A stretch of 64,000 bases of DNA, taken from positions 154,745 to 218,744 of the forward strand of contig JALTBN010000051.1 in the NCBI GenBank assembly GCA_027075325.1, written 5' to 3'. Positions 48,346 to 59,085 of the stretch are shown here, piece by piece (the stretch's first letter is position 1; every line of letters begins with the position of its first letter). Below the pieces are notes generated by a model. The model ran no database searches. It saw nothing but the letters and a program-made list of their open reading frames with translations, and had not been told where the DNA came from. A program made the position numbers and the translations under genes. The DNA comes from Thermococcus sp. GTDB taxonomy: Archaea; Methanobacteriota_B; Thermococci; Thermococcales; Thermococcaceae.

Positions 48346-49039
48346 GCTCGCCAGCGTTAAAGACCTCAAGGTAAAGTTCCGCTACAACATAGCCCTCGAC
48401 GGAGTAACCATCGACCTAAAGGGAAACAGGGTTCTCCTTCTCGGCTCCAACGGCTCTGGAAAAACGACCCTGATGCGGGTTCTTTCAGGAATCCTCAGGC
48501 CAACGGAAGGCTCGGTTAAGGTTCTCGGCCTCGATCCCTTTAAGGAGCCCTCAAAGCTTTACTCCAGAATGCTCTACGTCCGGGATGTTGAGGACATTCC
48601 TTACATGATGAGGGTCTCAAGAGTCATCGAGTATCTCTCGGAACTTTATGGTTCCGAACCCGTTAAAACCGCTGTTGAAACACTCGGACTTGAAGAACAC
48701 GCCTTCAAGCGTGTCGGAGAGCTATCAAAGGGTCTTAGAAGAAGGGTGGCAATGATAGAGCCCCTAGCCTCTGACAGAGAACTCATCCTGATGGATGAAC
48801 CCTTCAGTGGCCTTGACGCGACGAGCAGGATAATCATCGCTAAGGCCCTCAACGACCTGCCCAAGAAAACCGGCCTCGTCATAGCCAGTCACATACCGCT
48901 GAACCTCGGAATAGATCAGATGGTTGTTCTCGAAGGCGGAAAGCTCACGTATTCCGGTCCATACAAAGAGGATGTGGCGAGAAGGTACCTTGCCTGGATG
49001 GAGTTTGACTCCAAAAAACCTATTAACACCACCTCCTAA
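48332..49039 (+). CDS. ABC transporter ATP-binding protein
   Basis: LLGSNGSGKTTLMRVLSGIL, LSKGLRRRVAMIEPLASDRELILMDEPFSGLD. Confidence 0.92.
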   Translation: MPARELASVKDLKVKFRYNIALDGVTIDLKGNRVLLLGSNGSGKTTLMRVLSGILRPTEGSVKVLGLDPFKEPSKLYSRMLYVRDVEDIPYMMRVSRVIEYLSELYGSEPVKTAVETLGLEEHAFKRVGELSKGLRRRVAMIEPLASDRELILMDEPFSGLDATSRIIIAKALNDLPKKTGLVIASHIPLNLGIDQMVVLEGGKLTYSGPYKEDVARRYLAWMEFDSKKPINTTS

Positions 49040-49057
49040 TTACACCCGGTGTTGCCA

Positions 49058-49582
49058 ATGGCGGAGAACAGGATAGAAAGAACCCTCGTTATTCTCAAGC
49101 CGGACGCGGTTGTTAGGGGTTTGATGGGCGAAATCATAAGCCGCTTTGAAAAGAGGGGCCTCAAGATCGTTGGGATAAAGATGATATGGATTACCCGTGA
49201 GTTAGCGGAAAAGCACTACGAGGAGCACCGCGGAAAACCCTTCTTTGAGCCGTTAATCGACTACATCACCAAGGCACCGAGCGTCGTCATGGTGGTTGAA
49301 GGGCGCTACGCGATAAGCGTTGTCAGGAAGATGGCAGGTGCCACCGACCCGAAGGACGCAGAGCCGGGAAGCATACGCGGTGACTACGGCCTCGACATAG
49401 GCGATTCCATTTACAACGTCATCCACGCCAGCGACAGCCCCGAGAGCGCCGAGAGGGAGATAAACCTATACTTCAAGCCCGAGGAGCTTTTCGAGTACTG
49501 CAAGGCCTCCGACTGGTTCTACCACACCCACGCCAGGGCAAAGAAGGAATATATGGATGAGATGGACTGCCTGGAGCGTTAG
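49058..49582 (+). CDS. ndk: nucleoside-diphosphate kinase
   Basis: [35 protein letters not shown]. Confidence 0.96.
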   Translation: MAENRIERTLVILKPDAVVRGLMGEIISRFEKRGLKIVGIKMIWITRELAEKHYEEHRGKPFFEPLIDYITKAPSVVMVVEGRYAISVVRKMAGATDPKDAEPGSIRGDYGLDIGDSIYNVIHASDSPESAEREINLYFKPEELFEYCKASDWFYHTHARAKKEYMDEMDCLER

Positions 49583-50464
49583 TCCATCACTATTGCCCTT
49601 TTGTTTCTTTCCTTTGCCTTCTTTCTATAAAATTCCACGTATTCCCCCATAACTTCCTGGCAGTCCTCCCTAAGGAGCACTTTCGCCCTCCTAACCATGT
49701 AAGCTGCGTTGATAAACATCAGGACAAAGGCAAGCGAGTACACGGTTAAAGCAGAGAAGACGCCCGGATGGAGGGCAAACCCGATCACAATCAGGAGAAA
49801 GAGGGTTCCGTAGCCGAAAACCTTGTTTCCCCTGCCACCCCCCCGGGAAGTCGGCCATACACTCGGCAACCTCTCTCCAGCGCGGAAACTCCTTCACGGC
49901 CTTTCCCCCGATCAGCAGGGTGTTCCCGCTCCTGTAAACATTGTAACTTACGTCATCTGTCAGGCAGTCAAGTTCCCTGTTCTTGAGTACATCCTTCATG
50001 AATTCACCGCAGGGGGCAGCTTTTAGGGATCTCAGCGGGTTTCTGATGGAGAGATAGGTGAACCCGGCAAAGAGGCCCAGGCTCAGCAGGAAGGGGAGCA
50101 ATCCCCCGCTCGCCGCCAGACCTGCTCCAGCTGCAAGAGTATAACTAATTACGAGCGAGTTTCCAACCATCTCATCTATTGTCAGGGCTTTCTCCGAACG
50201 GAGCCACACGTAGGCGAGGGCAAGTGCGAAGGCCAGAGAGGTTTCGAGACCGATCACCTCGTCTGGGGTGAGGTCTCCGAAGGGGGTGCCCACGAACACC
50301 CGGGAGATTGCCATCCATCCGTCATAGAAAGCCGAAGATGAGATGTAGGTGAAGAGGGGGATTCCCATCGCGGCCATCGTCAGCTCTCCGGCCCTCCCTT
50401 TGAATTTACCGTAGATTAGAGCCGCCAAAATCCCAGCAACGGTGCCGATGACGAAACCTATCAT
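49579..50464 (-). pseudogene. membrane protein gene split by a one-nucleotide frameshift at a G7 run
   Basis: The frame starting MIGFVIGTVAG reads through ECMADFPGG; the +1 frame continues RGNKVFGYGTLFLLIVIGFALHPG. The homopolymer is C7 on the plus strand at 49838-49844. Confidence 0.7.
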
Positions 50465-50557
50465 CTCACCACCGGGCGGGATTACTATCGTGGTTTTTAA
50501 TTCTTGCGCCGAACCCTTTAAAAGTCCCCGCCGGAGGTAAGGTAAGGGGTGAGGAAA

Positions 50558-53500
50558 ATGACGAAGAAGATTAGGCAGCCCATCATCGCGGTTCTTGGAC
50601 ATGTAGATCACGGTAAGTGCCTCCTGCCAGATGAGAGAGTCATTCTCCCAGATGGAGGAGTCCTAACACTGAGGGAACTCTTTGAGAGAGGTAAGGAAGT
50701 CATTGAGAAAGACAACGAGAAAGAGATAAGGCTCCTGAAGAAGGCCGTTATAGCATCCACTGGCGATGGAAGGCTCTCTCTGCTTGAGAGTCCATACGTC
50801 TGGAAGCTTCGGCACAGGGGCAAAATTGTAAGGGTTAGGCTCAAAAACTGGCACAGCATTGGTGTGACCCCCGAGCATCCGTTTTTAACCACGAGGGGGT
50901 GGATGAGGGCCGACCAGCTCAAGCCCGGAGACTACGTTGCAGTTCCAAGATTCATCCACGGAAACGAGGATAAGAAAGTCTTCGTATCCCACGTAATCTC
51001 AAAGGTCTCAAACGAATGGCTCATAGCAAAGCTCGATGAGGAAGGCCTGAAGAAGGCAGAAGGACTTTTCAAGGGTGAAAAAGCATACAAAGTGAGAAGA
51101 AACGCCTTCCGCTCCGAGGACATTGAGAAGGTTGGATGGGAACACGTTGAGAGAATAGCTTTCACGCCGAGAATTCACCGCTCCGGGAAGCCCCTACACT
51201 ACGTAAAGTTCCCTAAAACTGAGGAGGAATGGAAGGCCCTCTTCTATTTCGCTGGAGTGATGTTTGGGGACGGCAGCCAGGATAAGATAGCGAACAACGA
51301 CGTTGAAATCTTTGAAAAACTGAGGAAAATTGAGAGCCTCGGTGTTGAGCTTAGGCGCGTTAAGAGGAGAACCTCATGGGAGATCGAGATAAGGAAAGGC
51401 AAAAACGCCCTTCTGCGCCTTCTCCGGCATCTCTTTAAATTCCCTGAGGAGAAGAAGGCCCACAGGATAAGGGTTCCCAACGTCCTCTTCATGGCACCGA
51501 AGGAATACACCGCCGAGTTCCTCAGGGGATACTTTGACACAGACGGATACGTTAACCTCAAGGACGCAAGGATAGAGATTGCAAGCGCCTCAAAGCAGTT
51601 CCTCGAGGACCTCTCGTTGGTTCTCCTTCGCTACGGCATCATTTCAAAGATATATCGCTCTGAGTACACGACCCTCGTAATCTCTGGAAGGAGAAACCTC
51701 ATGGCCTTCGAGAAGCACGTCGGCTTTACAGTGAAGGAGAAGGCCGAGAGGCTCAAGCGCATCATAGAGAAGAGCAAAAAGAGTGAGCCATACCCAATAT
51801 TCGAGGAACTCAAAAGGCTCAGGCTACTCTTTGGATTCACAAGGACGGAACTTAACTCATTTGTACCCTTCTACGGAAAGTATGAGGGCGAAGAAGCACC
51901 CAGCTACGAGACACTAATGAGAATTCTCGATGCCATAGAGAAAGGCTCCCCGACTCTCTCGCGCAAGCTGGCCGTTCTCGAAGGGCGCTCAAAGGACCAC
52001 AACTATTTGAAGGCCCTTGAAAAGGACGGCCTGATCAAGGACGGAAAGCTGACGGAACTCGGAAGGGAACTCCTTGAAGTGTGGCGCAACAGGGAGTTCG
52101 ACTCCAGAGACGTGAATTACCTCCGCAACATAGCCGAGAACTTCGTTTTCATCCCGGTCGAGGCGGTTGAGGAGGAGGAATACAACGGCTACGTCTACGA
52201 CCTAACGACCGAGACCCACAACTTTGTGGCCAACGGCATATTGGTTCACAACACCACACTCCTTGACAGAATCAGACGCACGAAGGTGGCAGCGAAAGAA
52301 GCTGGAGGAATAACCCAGCACATCGGTGCGACTGAGGTTCCAATAGAGACCGTCAGGAACCTGGCGGGCCCGCTCATCAAGCTCTGGAAGGGCGAGATAA
52401 AGCTCCCCGGCCTGCTCTTCATTGACACCCCAGGCCATGAGGCCTTCACGAGCCTGCGCGCCCGCGGAGGAAGCCTTGCCGACCTCGCGGTTCTCATAGT
52501 GGACATCAACGAGGGCTTCCAGCCCCAGACGATAGAGAGCATCGAGATCCTCAGGAAGAACAGGACACCCTTCATCGTCGCAGCCAACAAGATAGACAGG
52601 ATAAAGGGCTGGAAGGTCGAGGAGGACGAGCCGTTCTTGGTTAACATCAAGAAGCAGGACCAGAGGGCACAGCAGGAGCTTGAAACCAAGCTCTGGGAGC
52701 TTATCGGAAAGTTCTACGACATGGGCTTCCAGGCGAACCGCTTCGACCGCGTCCAGAACTTCACGCGCGAGCTGGCAATAGTCCCAATTTCCGCCAAATA
52801 CGGCATCGGCGTCCCCGAGCTTCTCGTGCTCATAGCGGGCCTTTCCCAGAAGTACCTCGAGGAAAAGCTCAAGATAGAGGTTGAGGGGCCGGCAAGGGGC
52901 ACAATTCTCGAAGTCCGCGAGGAGCTTGGATTGGGAACAACCATAGACGTCATCGTCTACGACGGAACTCTGAGGAAGGACGACACGATAGTGGTTGGAG
53001 GCAAGGATAAAGCTATCGTCACCAAAATCCGCGCCCTGCTCAAGCCAAAGCCCCTCGACGAGATACGCGACCCGAGGTTCCGCTTCGATCAGGTTGACGA
53101 GGTCGTTGCAGCCGCGGGTATAAAAATAGCCGCGCCCGGTCTTGAAGAGGCGTTAGCCGGTTCACCTGTCATAGCCGCCCGCTCGGAAGAGGAGATCGAG
53201 AAGGCCAAAGAAGAAATCCTGAGCCAGATACAGAGCGTCGTCATAAGCACCGGAAAGGTCGGAGTCATCGTCAAGGCCGACACGCTCGGCTCGCTTGAGG
53301 CCCTGAGCAAGGAGCTGAGCGAGAAGAACATCCCGATAAGGAAGGCCGACGTCGGGAACATCAGCAAGACCGATGTGATGGAAGCTCTAAGCGTTAGGGA
53401 CGAGGACGAGAAGTACGGCGTCGTCCTTGGCTTCAACGTGAAAGTGAACGAGGACGCCGAGGAGGTAGCGAAGGCCAAGGGCGTTCCAATCTTCGTCGGC

Positions 53501-53989
53501 AACATCATCTACAAGCTCATCGAGGACTACGAGGCATGGGTAAAGGCCGAAGAGGAAAAGAGGAAGCGCGAGCTCCTGAAGAACGTGACCTTCCCTGGCG
53601 TCATCAGGCTCTACCCGGACGAGCGCTACGTCTTCAGGAGGAGCAAGCCGGCCATAGTCGGCGTTGAGGTCATCGAGGGCAGAATACGACCCGGCGTTGT
53701 CCTCCTCAAGCAGAACGGGGAGAAAGCAGGGGTTATAAAGTCCATCAAGAGCAAGAGCGACTTCGTTCAGGAGGCCAAGAAGGGTGACGCCGTTGCGGTG
53801 GCGATCGAGGGAGCTATTGTCGGCAGGCACATCCACCCTGGCGAGACGCTCTACGTGGACGTAAGCAAGAACGACGTCATTCTGCTCGCCAAGCAGCTCA
53901 AGAACGAGCTTGACGAAACCGACATAAAGGCACTAAAAATGACGGCCAAGGTGAAGGCCCAGAAGGACCCCTTCTGGAAGGCCGTCTGA
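50558..53989 (+). CDS. infB: translation initiation factor aIF5B/IF-2, intein-containing precursor
   Basis: PIIAVLGHVDHGK|intein|TTLLDRIRRTKVAAKEAGGITQHIGATEVP; FIDTPGHEAFTSLRARGG; AANKIDR. Confidence 0.97.
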   Translation: MTKKIRQPIIAVLGHVDHGKCLLPDERVILPDGGVLTLRELFERGKEVIEKDNEKEIRLLKKAVIASTGDGRLSLLESPYVWKLRHRGKIVRVRLKNWHSIGVTPEHPFLTTRGWMRADQLKPGDYVAVPRFIHGNEDKKVFVSHVISKVSNEWLIAKLDEEGLKKAEGLFKGEKAYKVRRNAFRSEDIEKVGWEHVERIAFTPRIHRSGKPLHYVKFPKTEEEWKALFYFAGVMFGDGSQDKIANNDVEIFEKLRKIESLGVELRRVKRRTSWEIEIRKGKNALLRLLRHLFKFPEEKKAHRIRVPNVLFMAPKEYTAEFLRGYFDTDGYVNLKDARIEIASASKQFLEDLSLVLLRYGIISKIYRSEYTTLVISGRRNLMAFEKHVGFTVKEKAERLKRIIEKSKKSEPYPIFEELKRLRLLFGFTRTELNSFVPFYGKYEGEEAPSYETLMRILDAIEKGSPTLSRKLAVLEGRSKDHNYLKALEKDGLIKDGKLTELGRELLEVWRNREFDSRDVNYLRNIAENFVFIPVEAVEEEEYNGYVYDLTTETHNFVANGILVHNTTLLDRIRRTKVAAKEAGGITQHIGATEVPIETVRNLAGPLIKLWKGEIKLPGLLFIDTPGHEAFTSLRARGGSLADLAVLIVDINEGFQPQTIESIEILRKNRTPFIVAANKIDRIKGWKVEEDEPFLVNIKKQDQRAQQELETKLWELIGKFYDMGFQANRFDRVQNFTRELAIVPISAKYGIGVPELLVLIAGLSQKYLEEKLKIEVEGPARGTILEVREELGLGTTIDVIVYDGTLRKDDTIVVGGKDKAIVTKIRALLKPKPLDEIRDPRFRFDQVDEVVAAAGIKIAAPGLEEALAGSPVIAARSEEEIEKAKEEILSQIQSVVISTGKVGVIVKADTLGSLEALSKELSEKNIPIRKADVGNISKTDVMEALSVRDEDEKYGVVLGFNVKVNEDAEEVAKAKGVPIFVGNIIYKLIEDYEAWVKAEEEKRKRELLKNVTFPGVIRLYPDERYVFRRSKPAIVGVEVIEGRIRPGVVLLKQNGEKAGVIKSIKSKSDFVQEAKKGDAVAVAIEGAIVGRHIHPGETLYVDVSKNDVILLAKQLKNELDETDIKALKMTAKVKAQKDPFWKAV
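50618..52252 (+). mobile_element. intein in the IF-2 P-loop with LAGLIDADG endonuclease domain (545 aa)
   Basis: Starts CLLPDERVILPDG, ends ANGILVHN|T; motifs FAGVMFGDGSQD and LRGYFDTDGYVN; inserted at GHVDHGK/T. Confidence 0.95.
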
Positions 53990-54013
53990 GTCTCCCATTT
54001 TTAAAAAGAAAAA

Positions 54014-56590
54014 TCAGTCCCCCCTCACGTCCAGCCCAAACCAGACCTCTGAACAGCCGCCGGAAACACCGCAGACGGAATAGCTCAGCGACCAGTACTT
54101 GGTCGGAACGGCAGAGGTCTTCTCCCAGTCTAGGTAGTCGTCGTCGAGGAGTATCGTTATACCCACGTTGCCCATCGGGTCGTCGTCGTTGCCCCACTTC
54201 CCGGAGTCGCTCTCCCAGCCGGCATACTCCATGTAGAGGAAGGGAACCCTCGCATCGTCCAGTTCGAGCATGACGAGGTTGGGATCCAATCTTACCTTGT
54301 TCCCGAGGACGTACCTGTGCGGGAGCTTTGAATCGGCGCAGGAACCCCTGTGAAACGTCAGACCTTCACTGGAGCGCACGGGATAGGAGTAGGCGTAGCC
54401 ATCGGGGACTGCAACGTCAACCTGGACGCCCTCCAGCCCCCTTGTCTCTCCGTTGCTCACAAAGCCCGAGCAGGCCCGTGCGTAGTAGTAATACTCGTCG
54501 TCTCCAGGCTCGGTGTCCTTGGTGAAGCTCACCCCAAGGAGTTCTGCCTTCAGGTGGTTCCTGTAGAGTATCCTCGGCACCTCGACCTCGTAGATGACGT
54601 AGGTGACGCGCATGTTGCCGTCCTTGGATTCCGAAACCACGCGGTAGCCCCTTGTAAAGTCGGCCTCGTTGGGCTTGAGGATGTAGACGGCGTTACCGAC
54701 CTTGTCCGGTTCGGCTCCGGCAAGCCACTCGAAGACGCTTCCCCAGAAGTCGTCGGCGCTCTGGCCCGTTGCAAGCCAGTTCATCCACATCGCGCCCCTG
54801 TAGGCGTAGTCAGCTATCGTGCCTATCTCCCCGGTGGCCATTCCGATGGCGAAGTCCGTTAGGAAACCCACGCTCTTGGTCACGTATTCGCCAGGCTCGT
54901 CCCTGTCCCAGCCTGCTGTTTCGAGGACGATGACGCGGTATTTTTCGGCTTTCTCCATTGGCATCGCGATTATCGGATAGCCGTTAACGAACGCACTGCC
55001 AAGGCTCCCGGTTGCCATCTCATCGTGGTAGAGGAGCCTGCTGTTGTCTTCAGCTTCAACCCAGTGGGCAACTGGGTAGCCGAAGGTGTAAATCCGGCTG
55101 TAGTTTATCGGGTAGAGCTTGCCCTGCGGCCAGCTCACTCCATAGGTCCACGATGAGAGCTGTATCTCGCCCTCGGCCTGATCCTTGTTGCCCTTTATGA
55201 AGACGTCCTCCACCACTACAACAAGGTAGCTGTCAACGTCCTTCTCGATGGACATCCCGTTCTCTGCATCCAACCAAAGGTTGCTTCTGGCCGGGAAGCG
55301 GTCTATCCAGTTCGCGAGCCAGAAGCGGAAGCTCCTCCAGGGGATTAAACCGAAGAGGTTCTCCACCCTAAGGCTAACCTTTCTGCCGAGCTGAGTGTTC
55401 TCCATTCTCACATGCCCCTCGCGGAAGAGGTTCCCGTTGGAGTCGAGGAGCCTGAAGTTATCCTCAGACACCTTCAGAACCCAGTTTATCCTTCCGTCGT
55501 CCGTGCTGTCTATGTAAACCATGAAGGGGAGCCAGTCGTCCGGCTTCTCAAGGTAGAAGTCGAAGCTCAGGTCGTGGCCGCTCACGGTTGCTCTAAGGCT
55601 TACAGGCTCGTCCTCGATACCGAAGAACGCACTTTCTTGGTACTCTATCAGCCCCTTCGAGGCAATCAGCACGAAGGACTTTTCCGAGGGGTAGTTGAAC
55701 TCGGGCATTCTGGAGCTTGCCGGAACGGTGTGAACCCTGAGGAGGACCTTTTCGGGGAAGATCCCCGAGAAGTTCTCAACCGTGAAGCTCGCCGACGAGC
55801 CGTGGAAACTCACCTCGCCGCTCTGGAGTTCCTCTAATCCATTCCCCGTCACCCAGTAGAGCGTGAAGCGGCCCTTTATCCCACCGTAGAGGTGAACCTC
55901 CCACCGCTTTCCGAATTCACCACCTTCTTCAATCCGGATGACGGTTGGCCTGTACGTTATCTTCTCGCCGGTTTGGGGGTTCATGAAGGTCTCAGGATGG
56001 ATGTACTCACCCAGGAGGCTCTCGTTCCTGAAGTGGAGAGTTATGGCGAGGTTCTTCCCAGGGTCGGTCGAGGACGTTAGAACCGAAATCCATTCTATGG
56101 TTTCGTTTTCCCTCGGAACGCTCGCCATCGAACTTAAAGGCCCGGTGTACGTTAGGTTTGGAGTGTGAATCGGCATTGGCTTGAGAACGGGCTGGAGCGT
56201 TATGTTGAGGATGATACCATCGGGAAGCGAGAAGCCGGGGCCGCTCCCCTCGTTGGCCTCGTTGGCATCGCAACCTGAGTCTGGGTCAAACTCACCTTTG
56301 CAGAGGACGTTTCCGTCCTCGTCGTACTGGACGCTTTCGTTTGAGGTCTGAGTGTGCGTTTCGATCGTGGCTGTCGTGGAAGTTGTCATCGTATGCTGGG
56401 ATGTCGTGCTGGTCGCTGTGGTCGTGGTTGAAACCTCGATCCCCTCGGGGGTCGTTTCTGATATTGTTGACCCAGTCTGACTGCTCCCCTTGCTTTCGGT
56501 CGAGGTTATCCCGCCGGGACCACCGATACAGCCACTCACAAGAACTAACCCAATCACGAGAAGGGTCAAAATCGGATAGTACCTTCCCAT
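54014..56590 (-). CDS. large secreted lipoprotein, hypothetical
   Basis: Lipobox VLVSGC, Thr/Ser-rich linker; ATG at 56590 with SD ggggtgga. Confidence 0.7.
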   Translation of the reverse strand: MGRYYPILTLLVIGLVLVSGCIGGPGGITSTESKGSSQTGSTISETTPEGIEVSTTTTATSTTSQHTMTTSTTATIETHTQTSNESVQYDEDGNVLCKGEFDPDSGCDANEANEGSGPGFSLPDGIILNITLQPVLKPMPIHTPNLTYTGPLSSMASVPRENETIEWISVLTSSTDPGKNLAITLHFRNESLLGEYIHPETFMNPQTGEKITYRPTVIRIEEGGEFGKRWEVHLYGGIKGRFTLYWVTGNGLEELQSGEVSFHGSSASFTVENFSGIFPEKVLLRVHTVPASSRMPEFNYPSEKSFVLIASKGLIEYQESAFFGIEDEPVSLRATVSGHDLSFDFYLEKPDDWLPFMVYIDSTDDGRINWVLKVSEDNFRLLDSNGNLFREGHVRMENTQLGRKVSLRVENLFGLIPWRSFRFWLANWIDRFPARSNLWLDAENGMSIEKDVDSYLVVVVEDVFIKGNKDQAEGEIQLSSWTYGVSWPQGKLYPINYSRIYTFGYPVAHWVEAEDNSRLLYHDEMATGSLGSAFVNGYPIIAMPMEKAEKYRVIVLETAGWDRDEPGEYVTKSVGFLTDFAIGMATGEIGTIADYAYRGAMWMNWLATGQSADDFWGSVFEWLAGAEPDKVGNAVYILKPNEADFTRGYRVVSESKDGNMRVTYVIYEVEVPRILYRNHLKAELLGVSFTKDTEPGDDEYYYYARACSGFVSNGETRGLEGVQVDVAVPDGYAYSYPVRSSEGLTFHRGSCADSKLPHRYVLGNKVRLDPNLVMLELDDARVPFLYMEYAGWESDSGKWGNDDDPMGNVGITILLDDDYLDWEKTSAVPTKYWSLSYSVCGVSGGCSEVWFGLDVRGD

Positions 56591-56694
56591 AATGTCCACC
56601 CCAACTGTAAAGCCCGGGAAAAGAAGAAAACCCCATTGGACTTTGTGTTTACCAAAGTTAGATGGGATAATATTTAAAGTTTTGGAATCCTATC

Positions 56695-57957
56695 CTAGCC
56701 ATATTTCACGAGCTCCACCACGGCCTCGATATGAGGAGTATGGGGGAACATATCAATGAGAACCACCCCTTCTATGCGGTAGGTCTTCTTTAAATGCCTC
56801 TCGTAGTCAAGTTTGAACGCTTTCGGATTGCAGGAGACGTAAATGGCCCTCTCAACCCCGCCCCTAACAAGTAATTCAGCGGCTTCCTTCAGCCCCTTCC
56901 TCGGCGGATCGACGATCACAGTGTCGTAGTCTCCAATCGGCGTCTCCTCGGCCCTTCCGACATTAAAGATGGCATCAACCCCGTTGATTTCGGCGTTTCT
57001 GTTGGCCATCTCCACAGCGAAGGGGTTCAGCTCAACGCCCTCAACCCTAAACCCCTTCTCAGCCAGCCACACCCCAAAGGTGCCGACGCCCGAGTAGAGG
57101 TCGAGGACTCTCTCACCCCCGACAAAGCCCTCCACGGCCTTGAGGAGGAGCGGCAGGGCGTAGCTGTTCGTCTGGAAGAAGCTGTTCGGGTGTATCAGGT
57201 AGATAACGTCCTCAATGCGCTCGCGTATGTGGGGCTTTCCGGCCACAAGCTCGACCTCGCCCCTTGGGTCGTCCCTCTCATCTCGCTTAAGGCTCCAGTA
57301 AAGAGAATCCGCGAAGGAGAAGTAGTCTTCAAACGCCCCTAAAACTTCCTCCGAAGGTTCTGTGTGGGCAATAAGGTTCACCATGACCTCGCCCGTGAAC
57401 TTGCCCTCCCTCACCTGGAGGTAGCGGAGGTCGCCGGTTTTGTCCTTCGGGTTCCACGGTTTTAGGCCGGTTTCATTAAGGAATTCGCGGAGAGAGTGGA
57501 GGTATTCCGGCGTTTTCTTCGAGAAAACCGGGCACTCTTTTAAATCCACGGCGCTGAGAGGTTTCCCGTACTCCTTCAGCCCAATCCCTTCAGCTGTAAC
57601 TATGAAGTTGCTGACGTTGCGAAATCCCCAGATTTTGGGAGAACCCTTTATCTTCGCCCTTATTCCAGTGACTTTCTCGAAAATCTCCGCCTTCAGCCTC
57701 AACTGCTCTTTGTATTTCAGCCCCTGCCAGAGGCAGCCGCCGCAGGTCCCAAAGTGGGGACAACGGGGCCTCTGCCTCAGCGGGGACTTCTCGATCAGCT
57801 CAAAATTCAGCGCGATTCTCCTCCCAAAGCGGCGCTTTGCCTTCTCAACCCTCACAACGTCGCCTGGATAGGTGAAGGGGACGTGAACTAGCTTATCTCC
57901 GGATTCAAGCACGCCGAGGCCGTCGTCGCTGATGTCCTTTATCCTACCCTTGAGCAT
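56695..57957 (-). CDS. RumA/TrmA-family m5U RNA methyltransferase (paralogue 2)
   Basis: [45 protein letters not shown]. Confidence 0.92.
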   Translation of the reverse strand: MLKGRIKDISDDGLGVLESGDKLVHVPFTYPGDVVRVEKAKRRFGRRIALNFELIEKSPLRQRPRCPHFGTCGGCLWQGLKYKEQLRLKAEIFEKVTGIRAKIKGSPKIWGFRNVSNFIVTAEGIGLKEYGKPLSAVDLKECPVFSKKTPEYLHSLREFLNETGLKPWNPKDKTGDLRYLQVREGKFTGEVMVNLIAHTEPSEEVLGAFEDYFSFADSLYWSLKRDERDDPRGEVELVAGKPHIRERIEDVIYLIHPNSFFQTNSYALPLLLKAVEGFVGGERVLDLYSGVGTFGVWLAEKGFRVEGVELNPFAVEMANRNAEINGVDAIFNVGRAEETPIGDYDTVIVDPPRKGLKEAAELLVRGGVERAIYVSCNPKAFKLDYERHLKKTYRIEGVVLIDMFPHTPHIEAVVELVKYG

Positions 57958-58018
57958 CATGCCCTCGGATAGTGAACAGGCTTTTTATACCTCACTCAAA
58001 TCTAATTCGGTGGTGCCG

Positions 58019-59038
58019 ATGAAGCCGAAGGTCTTAATCACCCGCAGGATCCCTGAAAACGGTATAAAACTCCTCCGGAAGCACTTCGATGTCGAGGTCT
58101 GGGAAGACGAGCATGAGATACCAAGAGAGGTTCTCCTCGAAAAGGTTAAAGATGCGAATGCGATCGTCACGATGCTCAGCGAGCGGATCGATAGAGAGAT
58201 CTTCGACAGCGCGCCAAAGCTTAGAATCGTGGCGAACTACGCCGTCGGCTACGACAACATTGACGTTGAAGAGGCCACGAAACGAGGAATCTACGTCACT
58301 AATACCCCTGATGTGCTCACGAACGCCACCGCTGACTTCGCCTGGACGCTTTTACTCGCCGCTGCCAGGAGGCTGGTTGAAGCGGATAACTTCGTCCGCT
58401 CCGGAGAGTGGAAAAGGCACGGTGTTGCCTGGCACCCGCTCATGCTCCTTGGGTATGATGTTTACGGCAAGACGTTAGGAATAGTTGGCTTCGGAAGGAT
58501 AGGGCAGGCGATAGCGAGAAGGGCCAAAGGTTTCGGCATGAGGATACTCTACAACGCGAGGAGCAGAAAGCCAGAGGCCGAGAAGGAGCTTGGCGCGGAG
58601 TTCAGACCGCTCGAAGAACTGCTGAGGGAGAGCGACTTCGTGGTTTTAGCGGTCCCGCTCACGAAGGAGACGTATCATATGATAAACGAGGAGAGGCTCA
58701 GGCTCATGAGGCCGACCGCGGTTCTGGTAAACATAGCCCGCGGGAAGGTCGTCGACACCGAGGCACTGGTGAAGGCTCTGAAAGAGGGCTGGATCGCCGG
58801 AGCCGGCCTGGACGTCTTCGAGGGGGAGCCATACTACAACGAGGAGCTGTTTAAGATGGAGAACGCAGTCTTAGCGCCTCACATAGGCAGCGCGACTTAC
58901 GGCGCTCGCGAAGGCATGGCGGAACTCGTGGCCAGAAACCTCATTGCATTCAAGAAGGACAAAGTCCCGCCGACGCTCGTGAACAAAGGGGTGGTGAATG
59001 TAAGAAAACCGGGTTTTAGCGACGGCACAATGAGATGA
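58019..59038 (+). CDS. gyaR: glyoxylate reductase-like D-2-hydroxyacid dehydrogenase
   Basis: [75 protein letters not shown]. Confidence 0.93.
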   Translation: MKPKVLITRRIPENGIKLLRKHFDVEVWEDEHEIPREVLLEKVKDANAIVTMLSERIDREIFDSAPKLRIVANYAVGYDNIDVEEATKRGIYVTNTPDVLTNATADFAWTLLLAAARRLVEADNFVRSGEWKRHGVAWHPLMLLGYDVYGKTLGIVGFGRIGQAIARRAKGFGMRILYNARSRKPEAEKELGAEFRPLEELLRESDFVVLAVPLTKETYHMINEERLRLMRPTAVLVNIARGKVVDTEALVKALKEGWIAGAGLDVFEGEPYYNEELFKMENAVLAPHIGSATYGAREGMAELVARNLIAFKKDKVPPTLVNKGVVNVRKPGFSDGTMR

Positions 59039-59085
59039 ACACACAATGAGCCCCCAGTTGGGGCAGCAGAATCCGGGGTGGTAGT

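Noticed and set aside
59040-59066. gcccccagttggggc hairpin as a regulatory RNA
   Set aside because: Short stem at the end of gyaR without other support; could be a terminator but lacks a clear T-tract.
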